A stretch of 64,000 nt of DNA, from positions 62,001 to 126,000 of the forward strand of contig JADJCA010000001.1 of the NCBI GenBank assembly GCA_016703425.1, read 5' to 3'. Below the pieces are notes generated by a model. That model ran no database searches. It was not told where the DNA came from and saw only the letters and a list, made by a program, of their open reading frames with translations. The position numbers were made by a program, and so were the translations under genes. Source of the stretch: Myxococcales bacterium. GTDB taxonomy: Bacteria; Myxococcota_A; Polyangia; Polyangiales; Polyangiaceae. Shown here piece by piece: positions 52,733 to 61,181 of the stretch (positions are counted from its first letter, which is position 1; each line of letters opens with the position of its first letter).

Positions 52733-53290
52733 CTACATGAGCGCGGCGACGAGCGTCAGCGCGGCGCCGATGCAAAACGCCCAGGTCGCGAAGCGCATGC
52801 GCCTCGCGATGCCCACGAGGCCGCCGAAGAAGAGGACGCTGCCGGCGGCCAAGACCCCTCGCTGTGAGCGAGGCGGCGGCTCAAGGGCCGGCGGCGCGGC
52901 TTTTCCCTCGAGGCGCGAGAGCGCGTCCCGCGCCCGCGCCGCTACCTCGGCGTCGCCTAAGTCGGTGGAGCGGGCGGCGCTTAGGGCGGCGCGGTAGGCG
53001 CTCTTCGCTAGGTCGACGTCGCCAGCGGACTCTCGCTCCTGGGCTAGCGCGAAAAGCCGCTCGTAGCCGAGCGACGGGTAGGGGCTCCCCACGAGGCGCG
53101 CCTGCGCCGCCCGCTTCGCGAGCACGATGGCGGAGGGGATGTCACCGCGATCGCGCGCCTCGTCGCTCTGTGCGATGGCGGCTCGGCCGCGGAGCGCGAG
53201 GCTTGCCGCCATCAGAGCCACCATGACGAGCGCGACGGCGAGAGCCGACAGCCCCTGCGCGATGCGCGAGCGCTGCGGCGACTTGGTCAC
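52733..53290 (-). CDS. Small membrane protein with TPR-like middle
   Basis: The 185-residue protein starts at GTG 53290 in a GTGA overlap with the permease. One hydrophobic segment is near the start (ALAVALVMVALMAASLAL), helices with TPR-like pattern follow (ARDRGDIPSAIVLAKRAAQ; YERLFALAQERESAGDVDLA), then two membrane segments near the end. It is unassigned. The coupling argues that it works with the ABC permease. Confidence 0.65.
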   Translation of the reverse strand: MTKSPQRSRIAQGLSALAVALVMVALMAASLALRGRAAIAQSDEARDRGDIPSAIVLAKRAAQARLVGSPYPSLGYERLFALAQERESAGDVDLAKSAYRAALSAARSTDLGDAEVAARARDALSRLEGKAAPPALEPPPRSQRGVLAAGSVLFFGGLVGIARRMRFATWAFCIGAALTLVAALM

Positions 53291-54219
53291 TGAAAGTCGC
53301 GCTTCCGGAAAATGAGCGCGCCGACGGCGAGGAGCAGCGTCGCGAAAAGAGCCGCGTGCAGCGCCGCGCCTAGGACGTAGGACCACAAGGGCGTGTCGAG
53401 GGCCTGACCGAGCAGGAGCGGTCGCGGCGGTACGTAGAGGTGCAAGTTCGGAAAGACGCGCGCCAGAATGCCGCCCACCGTCCGGACGCCCTCGCCGAAG
53501 ACCTTCACGGGCAAGTTGGCGAGCATGTCAGCGGAGCGCCCCACGACGAAGACGCCGAAGGTGAAGATGGCCGTCAAGAAGGGGCTCGAAAACGACGAGA
53601 AGAGCGTCGCCACGGCAGCCACGATGGCGACTTCGGCGAAGGTGAGCGTGAGCGATGCGGCCACGAGCCGTCGTTCGGCGCCGGCCGGCTCCGCCACGAC
53701 GAGCGCGGCCGCTAGAAGCAGCGCGGACCAGGGAATGAGGACGAAGACACGCGAGTGTTTCGCCCGGAGAAGGGCGAAGGCGAGCACGGCGACGAGGCCC
53801 GCGCCAACGCTGGCGAGCAGGGCGATCCTTTGACCCGCCATGACTCCGAGAATGACGAGCACCGTCGCGCCGTCGAGCGCGAGGAACACCCCGAGCACGA
53901 GCAGCGTGCCGAGGTATTTCCCGACGACGTATTCGTGTCGTCGCAACGAGCGCGTGAGGATCGGAAAGATCGTCTTCAACTCGAGCTCTCGGTGGAGCGA
54001 CGTGGCGCCGAGGACGATGGCGACCAGCACCGCGTAGAGCGACAGCGACGCCGCTCCGAGGTCGGCCACGACGCGGGTCTCCTGGCGCAGCGAGAGGGTC
54101 GCCACGAGAACGGAGTAGAGCGAGGTCGCCAGGGCGGCGGCGAGCAGGCCGTAGAGGACGCGAGCCCGTACCGCTTCGCGGTACGTGTTCATGGCGATGG
54201 CGAGGACTCGACCGAACAT
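53287..54219 (-). CDS. ABC-2 type transporter permease
   Basis: The 310-residue protein has about six to seven membrane segments and begins MFGRVLAIAMNTYREAVRARV, the usual start of ABC-2 permeases (COG1277-like). ATG 54219 lies 11 bases after the stop of the START-like gene. No ATP-binding subunit is encoded nearby, so its partner must be elsewhere. It may export lipid, polysaccharide or a peptide; nothing shows which. Confidence 0.8.
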   Translation of the reverse strand: MFGRVLAIAMNTYREAVRARVLYGLLAAALATSLYSVLVATLSLRQETRVVADLGAASLSLYAVLVAIVLGATSLHRELELKTIFPILTRSLRRHEYVVGKYLGTLLVLGVFLALDGATVLVILGVMAGQRIALLASVGAGLVAVLAFALLRAKHSRVFVLIPWSALLLAAALVVAEPAGAERRLVAASLTLTFAEVAIVAAVATLFSSFSSPFLTAIFTFGVFVVGRSADMLANLPVKVFGEGVRTVGGILARVFPNLHLYVPPRPLLLGQALDTPLWSYVLGAALHAALFATLLLAVGALIFRKRDFQ

Positions 54220-54230
54220 GGATGAGGTGG

Positions 54231-54884
54231 CTAGGGTCGCCGTTGAACGGTTTTCGTCGTGGGACCTTGCCCGGGTCCCCTTGGACGGTGGCTCAAGTAT
54301 TCGCGCAACCGGCCCGGGACCGTCAAGGCCAAGGCGCGGATGCGGTCCTCGTAGAGCGCGTGCGCCACGCCCGAGCCGAGGTCGACCAGGACACCGTAGC
54401 TCAGGAGAACGGCTGGGCCCCTGGGCCCCTCGAAGGGTTCGTAGCGGAAGAAGCCCCACGCGTCGTCGATGGCGTGAGGGCGGTTCCGCTCGAGCCAGAA
54501 GCGGATGCGATGGGCTTCCGGCTCGTGGCGTACCCGGAGGGTGTATTCGGCGGTCACGAGCGCGTTGCCCTGCGCGAATTGGTAGAGGGTGTCGCGGCCG
54601 AGGGGACTTACGCGAGCGACGTGCTTGGTGCGCGGGAGGATTTGCTCGAGAACCCGTTCATCGGAGAGCAGCGCCGTCAGCTCGTCGGGCGAGGTCTCGA
54701 TGACGGCGTAGGCGAGACCGCCGATGTAGCGGCGCTCGCCGATGGGGACCGTCTGGGGTCGCTGAATCGCGTCCCCAGCGAAGAGTCGCCGCGTCTCGTC
54801 GTCGGTGAGCTCTCCGCCGCCGCTTGCCGGCGTCGCGAGGGCAACGGCCGCCAGCGCGAGGATCGAGGAGGGCCGCCACCGCAT
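54231..54884 (-). CDS. Secreted START/SRPBCC-like domain protein
   Basis: The 217-residue protein starts at ATG 54884 with a signal peptide (MRWRPSSILALAAVALATPA). The main domain (ETSPDELTALLSDERVLEQIL, RIRFWLERNRPHAIDDAWGF, FEGPRGPAVLLSYGVLVDLG) has the strand-helix pattern of the START/Bet v1 fold, which binds hydrophobic ligands. It heads the three-gene minus-strand group with the permease and the small TPR protein, so a ligand-transport role is inferred. Confidence 0.65.
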   Translation of the reverse strand: MRWRPSSILALAAVALATPASGGGELTDDETRRLFAGDAIQRPQTVPIGERRYIGGLAYAVIETSPDELTALLSDERVLEQILPRTKHVARVSPLGRDTLYQFAQGNALVTAEYTLRVRHEPEAHRIRFWLERNRPHAIDDAWGFFRYEPFEGPRGPAVLLSYGVLVDLGSGVAHALYEDRIRALALTVPGRLREYLSHRPRGPGQGPTTKTVQRRP

Positions 54885-55029
54885 CGGTCGACAGGCTAGA
54901 GCGGATCGCACGACGACACGACGCCGAAATCGGGCTTGCCGAGGTGCGGCCAGCCAACCCGACGCCGGCGGGCGGAGGATCGGCGCGGATTGATTGCGGG
55001 CCGTGACGAGTCGGGGGATAGTCACCGTG

Positions 55030-55959
55030 ATGCCTGATCCCTCCGTCGCTTTGGGGCACGCGCGCGCCACCGTCGTCGTCGCCGACGAGTCGAACCAGAC
55101 GGGGGTGCTCGTCGCGACCGGAGCCGACCGCCGGAGTTGGCTCAACGGCTTGGTGACCAGTGACCTGACGAAGCTCGCGCCGGGGGTGCTGCAATACGGG
55201 CTCGCGGTGTCACCCAAGGGCCGCATTCTCGCGGACCTCGTGTTCTTCGAAGACGGCGATCGCATCCTGGCCCTCGTGCCAAAGGCGGAGGCCGGGTCGC
55301 TTCAAAAGACGTTCGACCGCTACCTCGTGATGGAGGACGCCCAGATCGAAGCCTCCACCGACGGCTTCGCGATCTTCTCGGTGCACGGGCCCCTCGCGGA
55401 CCGCGTGCTCGAGACCGTTCAGGGCGAGCCCGACATCGTCGTCGTTCGCGGCGATCGCCTCGGCCTCGGCGGCGGCGTCGTCGCGTGTGCGCGCGCGCGC
55501 GGGCCGGCGGTGACCGAGGTGCTGTCTGTTGCGGCCCGCGCCGCCGGCGGATCGTTCGCGACGGAGGCGGTCATGGAGCAGCTCCGCGTTGAGCAAGCGG
55601 TGCCGCGTTTTGGCGCCGATTTTGGGCCGTCGACGTATCCGCAGGAGGCGGGCCTCGAGACGCGCGCCGTGTCCTTCGACAAGGGTTGCTACCTCGGGCA
55701 AGAGGTCGTGTGCATGTTGCAGCTTCGCGGTCATGTGAAGCGCAAGCTGGTGTCTCTCGTGCTCGAAGGACCGCTGCTCCCGGGAGCCGCGCTCACGGCG
55801 CCCGACGGCCGCGAGGCAGGGGAGGTGACCAGCGTGGTGGCTGGCGCGACGCCGGGCAGCCCATCGGCGCTCGCGATGGTCAAACTGGCGTTCGCTGAGC
55901 CGGGCACCGAACTTCGCGCCGGTGAATCGGTTGCGAGGGTTCACACCAAGGCGGTCTGA
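55030..55959 (+). CDS. ygfZ: YgfZ/GcvT-like folate-binding protein
   Basis: The 309-residue protein carries the family signature KGCYLGQE at 218-225, followed by VVCMLQLRGHVKRKLV. The GcvT-like fold binds tetrahydrofolate, and YgfZ supports Fe-S cluster enzymes such as MiaB. ATG 55030 is preferred to earlier in-frame codons by family fit. It diverges from the START-like gene and converges with the PPC-like gene. Confidence 0.9.
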   Translation: MPDPSVALGHARATVVVADESNQTGVLVATGADRRSWLNGLVTSDLTKLAPGVLQYGLAVSPKGRILADLVFFEDGDRILALVPKAEAGSLQKTFDRYLVMEDAQIEASTDGFAIFSVHGPLADRVLETVQGEPDIVVVRGDRLGLGGGVVACARARGPAVTEVLSVAARAAGGSFATEAVMEQLRVEQAVPRFGADFGPSTYPQEAGLETRAVSFDKGCYLGQEVVCMLQLRGHVKRKLVSLVLEGPLLPGAALTAPDGREAGEVTSVVAGATPGSPSALAMVKLAFAEPGTELRAGESVARVHTKAV

Positions 55960-55974
55960 GGGAGCGAGGGACCG

Positions 55975-56694
55975 TCAGAGCTTGCGTTCGAGCCGGAAGC
56001 GCCGCGGCGTGCCCTCGAGGTCGATGGCAACGATGCGGAGCATCTCCGGCGCGATCTCTTTGATGCGTTGATCCTTCTGCACGCGAAGGTGGATCCGATC
56101 ACCGTCGGTCTTGAGGACGTCGCACATCCCGAAGGCGAAGTGCTCGACGACGTCGCCCGCGTCGGGCACGACGGTGCCGGGCGCATCCGACTCGGTGCGT
56201 CGCGCGGGGCGCTGCGGCATCGGGCTCGAAAGGCCCAACGCTTCGCGGGGAGCCTCGCCGACGCGCGGCGTGACAACGGGGGCCGCCGGCGGGGTTTCTC
56301 GCACGACCGGCGCTGGAGCGGGCGCCGTCGCAGCGGGAGCTGGGGCCGCCTGCACCGTCGCCGACGGCGCGAGATCCACGACCAAGAGGGTGACATCGAC
56401 GACGCGCGCTTCGACGAGCGTGCCGGCGAGGGTCTCGAGGCCGCCCTCGGCGTCGCGCGCGATCACCACGCTCGGCGCGGAGACGGTGCTGCCGAGCCGG
56501 TACGCTTCAAGCGAGATGAGCTGCGCCGTTCCGCTGAAGTGACGGTCCGACAGACCGCCATCGGGCTTGATGCAACGAAGCACGACGTCGGCGACGGTGC
56601 CGCCGCCGCGAAGCCAGGCCTGGCTGCTACCAAAGCGGGAAAGCGCGTCGGGGAGGCGCTCTGGTGAGCGGAGTTGCTCTAGCGAACCCTTCAT
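55975..56694 (-). CDS. Protein with diverged PPC (DUF296)-like domain
   Basis: The 239-residue protein has, at about 20-115, a pattern close to the PPC domain (WLRGGGTVADVVLRC, SGTAQLISLEAYRLGSTVS, GLETLAGTLVEARVVDVTLL) but lacks the usual GGH. A Pro/Ala-rich linker follows (APAPAATAPAPAPVV). The C-terminal 60 residues form a second small domain (EHFAFGMCDVLKTDGDRIHL, GTPRRFRLERKL). There is no signal peptide. PPC domains occur in DNA-binding and structural proteins. It starts in an ATGA overlap with the upstream barrel gene. Confidence 0.6.
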   Translation of the reverse strand: MKGSLEQLRSPERLPDALSRFGSSQAWLRGGGTVADVVLRCIKPDGGLSDRHFSGTAQLISLEAYRLGSTVSAPSVVIARDAEGGLETLAGTLVEARVVDVTLLVVDLAPSATVQAAPAPAATAPAPAPVVRETPPAAPVVTPRVGEAPREALGLSSPMPQRPARRTESDAPGTVVPDAGDVVEHFAFGMCDVLKTDGDRIHLRVQKDQRIKEIAPEMLRIVAIDLEGTPRRFRLERKL

Positions 56695-57929
56695 GGCGAT
56701 TTTCCCGGTGCGCCGAGCGGCGCCGTAAAGTCGACGGGCGGTCCGTCCTCTTGGCGGGGCAAGGGGCAACCCTTGCGAGGTGGCGTCTTGCCTGGTGCTG
56801 CGAGCTCCGCGGGGACCGTGCGAATCCCGGCGACGCCGGGGCACGCGTCGTCCTTGTCGAGGACACCGTCGCCGTCGGAGTCGAAGGCGCGGGGCGCGTA
56901 AGTGACGCCGAGAAGAAACCGAAGGCGGGGCCGGGTGACCGCTTCGCCGCCGAGCGGCAGGCCCGTGCCGCCGCCGCCGGTCACGACGAAATCACCACCC
57001 ATGAGCGGCGCCGTCCTGAGCGCGAGCATCCATTCGGCCGGCGTGATGGTGAGGCCGTTGGGGGTGCTCACGAGGCCCGTTGCGCCTTGCACAGTGTCGG
57101 ACTGCTCCGTCAGCGTCGGCAAGACGCGCGCTTCGACGGACGCTGCGAGCAGGTCGCGCGGAAGGATCGACGCGCCGAGGCCGAGCGAGAACGCGAGCTG
57201 CGTCCCCACGCGGGCGCCCGAGAACTGCGACACGCCGCGAAGGCGCGCGCCAGCTTCGCCGCCGCCGAAGAAGCGACCGAAGGTCGCGCCAAAGGCGAGC
57301 GAGGGGGCGAAGACGCCGCCGCGCTCGCCGGCAAACTGGGTGCGATCGCCGGTGGGGGCTGAGACGTCGAGGCGCGCCGTGAGCGCCCCGTTGAGCGCCG
57401 GCGCGCGATCCGGTGTGGCGACGGCGGCGTCGCTGCGGGGCTCCGCGAGGAGCGCGAGCGCGAGACCGAAGCGAACGTCGCGCAGCGCCGTATCTCGCAA
57501 GTCTTCGCCGCCGGTGATGGCGGCGGTGCCGCTCCCAGCTTGACCAAAGGTCACCGGTAGCGCGATGTGGAGTGCGAGACGGTTCGTCACGCCGTAGCCG
57601 AAGAGGAAGTTGCCGTTGACCTGATCGCTCACGGCGTTCTGCTTGCTGCCGGTGGGCCCGGGCGAGGGCACTGCCAAGACGATGGGGCGCTGAAGGTACG
57701 TCGCCACGAGGCCCATGGAGAACTGCTGCGGCGCCGTCGTCTGGGTGCCGGCGATGGTGGCGAAACGGGTGGGCCCTGCCGAGGGCCAGAGCGTGTCGCT
57801 GTTCACGCAGGCGCTGACGAGGGGGCGGTCGCACGAGCCCGCGTGGGCTGTCTTCGCGCCAAGGGCGCAAAGTAGGGCGAAAACCAAGGAGGGACCGCCC
57901 AGCGAGACCACGCACGGAAAACGACGCAT
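56691..57929 (-). CDS. Outer-membrane protein with a calcium-loop-like segment
   Basis: The 412-residue protein starts at ATG 57929 and has a signal peptide (ending AKTAHAG), a barrel-like region of alternating strands (LHIALPVTFGQAGSG; FGLALALLAEPRSD) and then, near the end, FDSDGDGVLDKDDACPG, a thrombospondin type-3-like calcium repeat. A short Pro-rich tail follows. There is no OmpA domain after it, unlike many relatives. It is coupled to the PPC-like gene by ATGA. Confidence 0.75.
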   Translation of the reverse strand: MRRFPCVVSLGGPSLVFALLCALGAKTAHAGSCDRPLVSACVNSDTLWPSAGPTRFATIAGTQTTAPQQFSMGLVATYLQRPIVLAVPSPGPTGSKQNAVSDQVNGNFLFGYGVTNRLALHIALPVTFGQAGSGTAAITGGEDLRDTALRDVRFGLALALLAEPRSDAAVATPDRAPALNGALTARLDVSAPTGDRTQFAGERGGVFAPSLAFGATFGRFFGGGEAGARLRGVSQFSGARVGTQLAFSLGLGASILPRDLLAASVEARVLPTLTEQSDTVQGATGLVSTPNGLTITPAEWMLALRTAPLMGGDFVVTGGGGTGLPLGGEAVTRPRLRFLLGVTYAPRAFDSDGDGVLDKDDACPGVAGIRTVPAELAAPGKTPPRKGCPLPRQEDGPPVDFTAPLGAPGKSP

Positions 57930-57979
57930 CGGCGGGGCGACCTTACCATGAGGCCGCGGATGTTCTACAAGGTCCCGTC

Positions 57980-58603
57980 GTGGTGTCTTCCCCGCCCGAA
58001 CGATTGTCGGCCGAGCGGCCGCTGCTCCTCGGCAGCGCCTCGCCGCGCCGCCGGGAAATGTTGACGGCTGTTGGTCTGCCGCTCGCGATCGTGGCGCCAA
58101 GCGCCGACGAAACAGTGGGGCCGAACGACGCTCCGGCGCGCTATCTCGAGCGCGTGACTGCGGCGAAGCTGGCGGCGGCGGTGGCGCTGGCGCGCGCTGC
58201 GACCGCGTCGTTCGGGGCCGTGCTCGTGGCCGACACCGTGGTCGTCTCCGAGGGCGGGATCATCGTCGACAAGCCGGCCGACGCGGAGGCTGCGCGCCGC
58301 GCGCTCCTTTTGCTCTCCGGCGCGACGCACGATGTCGTGACGCGCTTTGTGATCGGTGCCGCCGGCGGCGGCGTGCTCGACGCGGAGAGCGTGGTCACGC
58401 GCGTCGTCATGCGTGCCCTCACGAGCCACGAGGTCGACGCGTACGTGGCCTCTCGCGAGGGACTCGACAAGGCTGGCGGCTACGGCATTCAGGGCGGAGC
58501 CGCTTCCTTCGTCACGCGCCTCGAGGGCTCGTACACGAACGTCGTCGGCTTGCCGCTAGCCGAGGTGCTCACCGCTCTCCGTTCGCTCGGTCTCTGGGAC
58601 TGA
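57980..58603 (+). CDS. maf: Maf-family nucleoside triphosphate pyrophosphatase
   Basis: The 207-residue protein shows LLLGSASPRRREML at the start, VLVADTVVVSE, and LDKAGGYGIQGGAASFV near the end, the three Maf blocks. Maf proteins hydrolyse modified nucleoside triphosphates such as methyl-dTTP. It starts at GTG 57980, 50 bases from the divergent barrel gene. The GT39-like gene follows six bases later. Confidence 0.93.
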   Translation: MVSSPPERLSAERPLLLGSASPRRREMLTAVGLPLAIVAPSADETVGPNDAPARYLERVTAAKLAAAVALARAATASFGAVLVADTVVVSEGGIIVDKPADAEAARRALLLLSGATHDVVTRFVIGAAGGGVLDAESVVTRVVMRALTSHEVDAYVASREGLDKAGGYGIQGGAASFVTRLEGSYTNVVGLPLAEVLTALRSLGLWD

Positions 58604-58609
58604 CGCGCG

Positions 58610-60133
58610 ATGACCGAGGCGGCGGCGGCTGGGATGCGCAAACGCGAGCGCGGTCGCATCGTGCTCGTCGTCGCGACGGCGCTCGCGGCGCGCCTCGCCG
58701 TGGTCACGTGGGCCTTTGGGCGCTTTCCACCGGCCGCTGACGGCAAGTATTACCACCTGCTCGCCGAGCGCATCGCTTCAGGCGCTGGCTACACGTGGCT
58801 GTGGCCCGACGGAGCCGTGACGCCGGTGGCGCACTATCCGGTGGGCTACCCCGGGCTGTTGGCCGCGGGCTACGTGCTCTTCGGGGCATCGTCGCCCTGG
58901 GCCATGGTCCTTGGCGCGCTGCTGGGGGCGTCGCTCGCGGGCGCGGCTTACGTCGCGGCGCGGCCATGGGGCGTGCGCGCTGCGTCGCTCGCGGGGCTCT
59001 TCGTCGCGCTGTCGCCAGCGCTCGTGCCCTACGCGGCGGCGCTCATGACGGAGGTCGTGGCGGCGGCGCTCATCGGCCTCGCGACGGCCCTGCTCGTCGG
59101 TGCGGCGGCGGCGTCGATGGCGCGGGCGCGCGTCGCGGCCGCATCCGTCGGGCTGCTGCTCGGTGCGGCGACGCTCGTTAGGCCGCAACTCCTCCTGCTT
59201 GTTCCGGCCTTCGCTTGGCTCGCGGCCGCGGGCCTGCGCCACGCGGGGCGCTTCGTCGCCGCCGCCGCGGTCGTCCTCGGGGCCGTCGTCGTCGTCGCGC
59301 CGTGGACGCTTCGGAACTGCCGCGCGATGGATCGGTGCGCGGTCGTGAGCGTGAACGGGGGCTGGAACCTGTTGATCGGCGCTCAAACAACCAGCGGGGC
59401 GTGGGAGGAGTTGCGCGTGCCCGCGCCGTGCCGAGAGGTGTGGGACGAGGCGAAGAAGGACGCGTGTTTCGAGCGCGAAGCGTGGCGCGCCATTCGCGCG
59501 GACGTGCCGGCGGCGCTGGCGCGTGTGCCGCGGAAGCTCTCCGTGACGTTCGACTACTTCGGCGGCGCGCCTTGGTACTTTCACGAGTCGAACGCCGCCG
59601 CCTTTGGCGAGCGCGCCAAGCTTGTCCTCGGTTCGCTCGACCTCGTCGCGAGCCGCGTCATGCTCGCGCTGGCGCTCGTGGCTGCGTTTCGCAGGGCTCG
59701 TGCGCCGAGTCGTTCCGCGCACGCCAGCGCGCAGCCCGCGGTCGCAGGGCCGTTGCCGCTTCGACGCGCCGTCGTGTTCGTGGTGTTCCTCGTGTCCATC
59801 GTGTCCGCGCTCACGCGCCACGCGGCGCCCGGCTACGCGGGCTTGCTAGTCCTCATCGCGCTCGCGGGCCCGTACAGCGCACGCGAGGCCATTTGGCCTG
59901 TGACGGCGGCCGTCGTGGCTTCCGTCGCGCTCATCCACGGAGTCTTCTTTGGGGCTGGGCGCTACGGCCTGGTGGCCGCGCCCTTCGTCGCAGCCCTCGC
60001 CGGCCTCGTTGCGAAGGGGCACGTCCGATGCCAGGATGACCGCGTCGACGCCGAACAAGCGATCGCTGGCCACTCGGCGCAAGCCGAGCGGCGGGAGGAA
60101 AGTCCGAGCACCGTAGAGCGAGATGCCGGGTAA
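58610..60133 (+). CDS. GT39-like membrane glycosyltransferase
   Basis: The 507-residue protein has about ten membrane segments and an N-terminal acidic loop (RFPPAADGKYYHLLAERI) like the Asp-bearing loop of GT-C enzymes (ArnT/PMT/GT39), which use lipid-linked sugars. A large loop (CREVWDEAKKDACFE) is on the outside. The last 30 residues, from 60044, are encoded inside the RNase P RNA gene and look unlike the rest (charged, RREESPSTVERDAG), so the true functional end may be near 60020-60030. The gene lies six bases after maf. Confidence 0.75.
   Translation: MTEAAAAGMRKRERGRIVLVVATALAARLAVVTWAFGRFPPAADGKYYHLLAERIASGAGYTWLWPDGAVTPVAHYPVGYPGLLAAGYVLFGASSPWAMVLGALLGASLAGAAYVAARPWGVRAASLAGLFVALSPALVPYAAALMTEVVAAALIGLATALLVGAAAASMARARVAAASVGLLLGAATLVRPQLLLLVPAFAWLAAAGLRHAGRFVAAAAVVLGAVVVVAPWTLRNCRAMDRCAVVSVNGGWNLLIGAQTTSGAWEELRVPAPCREVWDEAKKDACFEREAWRAIRADVPAALARVPRKLSVTFDYFGGAPWYFHESNAAAFGERAKLVLGSLDLVASRVMLALALVAAFRRARAPSRSAHASAQPAVAGPLPLRRAVVFVVFLVSIVSALTRHAAPGYAGLLVLIALAGPYSAREAIWPVTAAVVASVALIHGVFFGAGRYGLVAAPFVAALAGLVAKGHVRCQDDRVDAEQAIAGHSAQAERREESPSTVERDAG
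60009..60037 (+). promoter_or_regulatory. Candidate rnpB promoter
   Basis: TTGCGA and CAGGAT are separated by 17 bases, and transcription would begin near 60044, where the RNA's first stem starts. The -10 box fits the consensus poorly (3 of 6). The promoter lies inside the GT39-like coding region. Confidence 0.35.
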
Positions 60134-60458
60134 CGCCCGGTGGCGGAAACGCCGAGGACAGTGCCACAGAAAAGAAGACCGCCTCTCTCCGAGCCGCTTG
60201 CGGCAAGGCGCGAGGTAAGGGTGAAAAGGCGGGGTAAGAGCCCACCGCGGAGTCGGTAACGGCTCCGGCACGGCAAACCCCATCTGGTGCAAGGCCACAT
60301 AGGCAGGCGCGCCTCCGCAAGGGGGCGAAGGGTTGCTCGCCCAAGTCTGCGGGTAGGCTGCTCGAGGTGTCCGGCAACGGCCACCCTAGAGGAATGACCG
60401 CTCTCGCCAACGGGGCGACCCTAGGTGAGACAGAACTCGGCTTATGGATGACGTCGAC
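60044..60458 (+). ncRNA. rnpB: RNase P RNA (M1 RNA), type A
   Basis: The RNA is about 415 bases. Conserved core sequences are present: GGGAGGAAAGTCCGAGC near 60092, GGTAACGCC, AAGGGTGAAAAGG and, at the 3' end, ACAGAACTCGGCTTAT. Stem P3 is GCC-A-CTCGGC with a GCAA loop (60069-60092) and P2 pairs AGCGATC with GACCGCT. P1 can pair GTCGACG at 60044-60050 with CGTCGAC at 60452-60458. It cuts the 5' leader from tRNA precursors. It overlaps the GT39-like reading frame by 90 bases. The exact 5' and 3' ends are inferred from pairing. Confidence 0.95.
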
Positions 60459-60462
60459 CAGG

Positions 60463-60492
60463 CGCCCGGCGAAAGTCGGGCGTTCTGCTTTT
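60463..60492 (+). terminator. Rho-independent terminator of rnpB
   Basis: CGCCCGGC, loop GAAA, GTCGGGCG form an 8-bp stem with one wobble and a GNRA loop, five bases after the end of rnpB, followed by TTCTGCTTTT. Confidence 0.8.
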
Positions 60493-60641
60493 GTGCGAGC
60501 GCGAGAGGGTTGCGTGCTAAGTACCCGCACTTCAGCAGGCCACGGTCAGCCAATGAGGACCGAAACGGTCCTGGCAAGCAGCGGGACGATCCCCTATATT
60601 CTCCGGGTCGTACCAACCGGTGCCGACCGACCGAGGAAGTC

Positions 60642-60965
60642 ATGATTCAGATCACCGAACGCGCCGCCGAGAAGGTCAAAGAGATCGCATCCGCCGAGAA
60701 CCTCGAAGGGCAGGGGCTTCGGCTCCGCGTCATCGGCGGCGGCTGCGCCGGCTTCAGCTACGACCTCTACTTCGAAGAGACGGTCGGCGAGATGGATGAG
60801 GAATACGAGTCGCGGGGCGTGAAGCTCTACGTCGATCCCCTCAGCCACCAATACCTCGAAGACACCGAGATCGACTACGTCGAGGGCGCGCACGGTTCGG
60901 GGTTCAAGTTCAACAACCCCAACGTGAAGGGCAGCTGCGGCTGCGGCAGCAGCTTCTCGGTCTGA
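60642..60965 (+). CDS. erpA: Iron-sulfur cluster insertion protein (A-type, ErpA/IscA)
   Basis: The 107-residue protein has the three cluster ligands Cys35, Cys99 and Cys101 (GGGCAGFSY; GSCGCGSSF), with the canonical numbering and length of A-type carriers. It transfers Fe-S clusters to target enzymes. ATG 60642 has GAGGAA upstream. It stands alone downstream of rnpB, so it probably has its own promoter in the 150-base gap. Confidence 0.92.
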   Translation: MIQITERAAEKVKEIASAENLEGQGLRLRVIGGGCAGFSYDLYFEETVGEMDEEYESRGVKLYVDPLSHQYLEDTEIDYVEGAHGSGFKFNNPNVKGSCGCGSSFSV

Positions 60966-61181
60966 GACCTGACGGCTGCGGGCGGGGCGACGCGGGCGTC
61001 CCGCGTTGGTCAACCTGCCCAAGGGCCCGGCGTATGGCCTCGGCGTCCGCTTGGTGCTCAGCCTCAAGTAGCGCAGCTACTCGGAGCAGGTCCTGATACG
61101 TCGCTGCACGCGTTCGATCATCCATTGATCCGCAGGAGGAGCCGGCCACGTCAGCCTCGCTCCCGTCGCCCGACACGCCGC

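Noticed and set aside
60910..61125. A 71-codon minus-strand frame in the gap after erpA (starts MDDRTRAATYQDLLR)
   Set aside because: The start is helical and protein-like, but its third codon positions are not GC-biased like real neighbours, there is no ribosome site, and it ends inside erpA. Kept only as a remote possibility.
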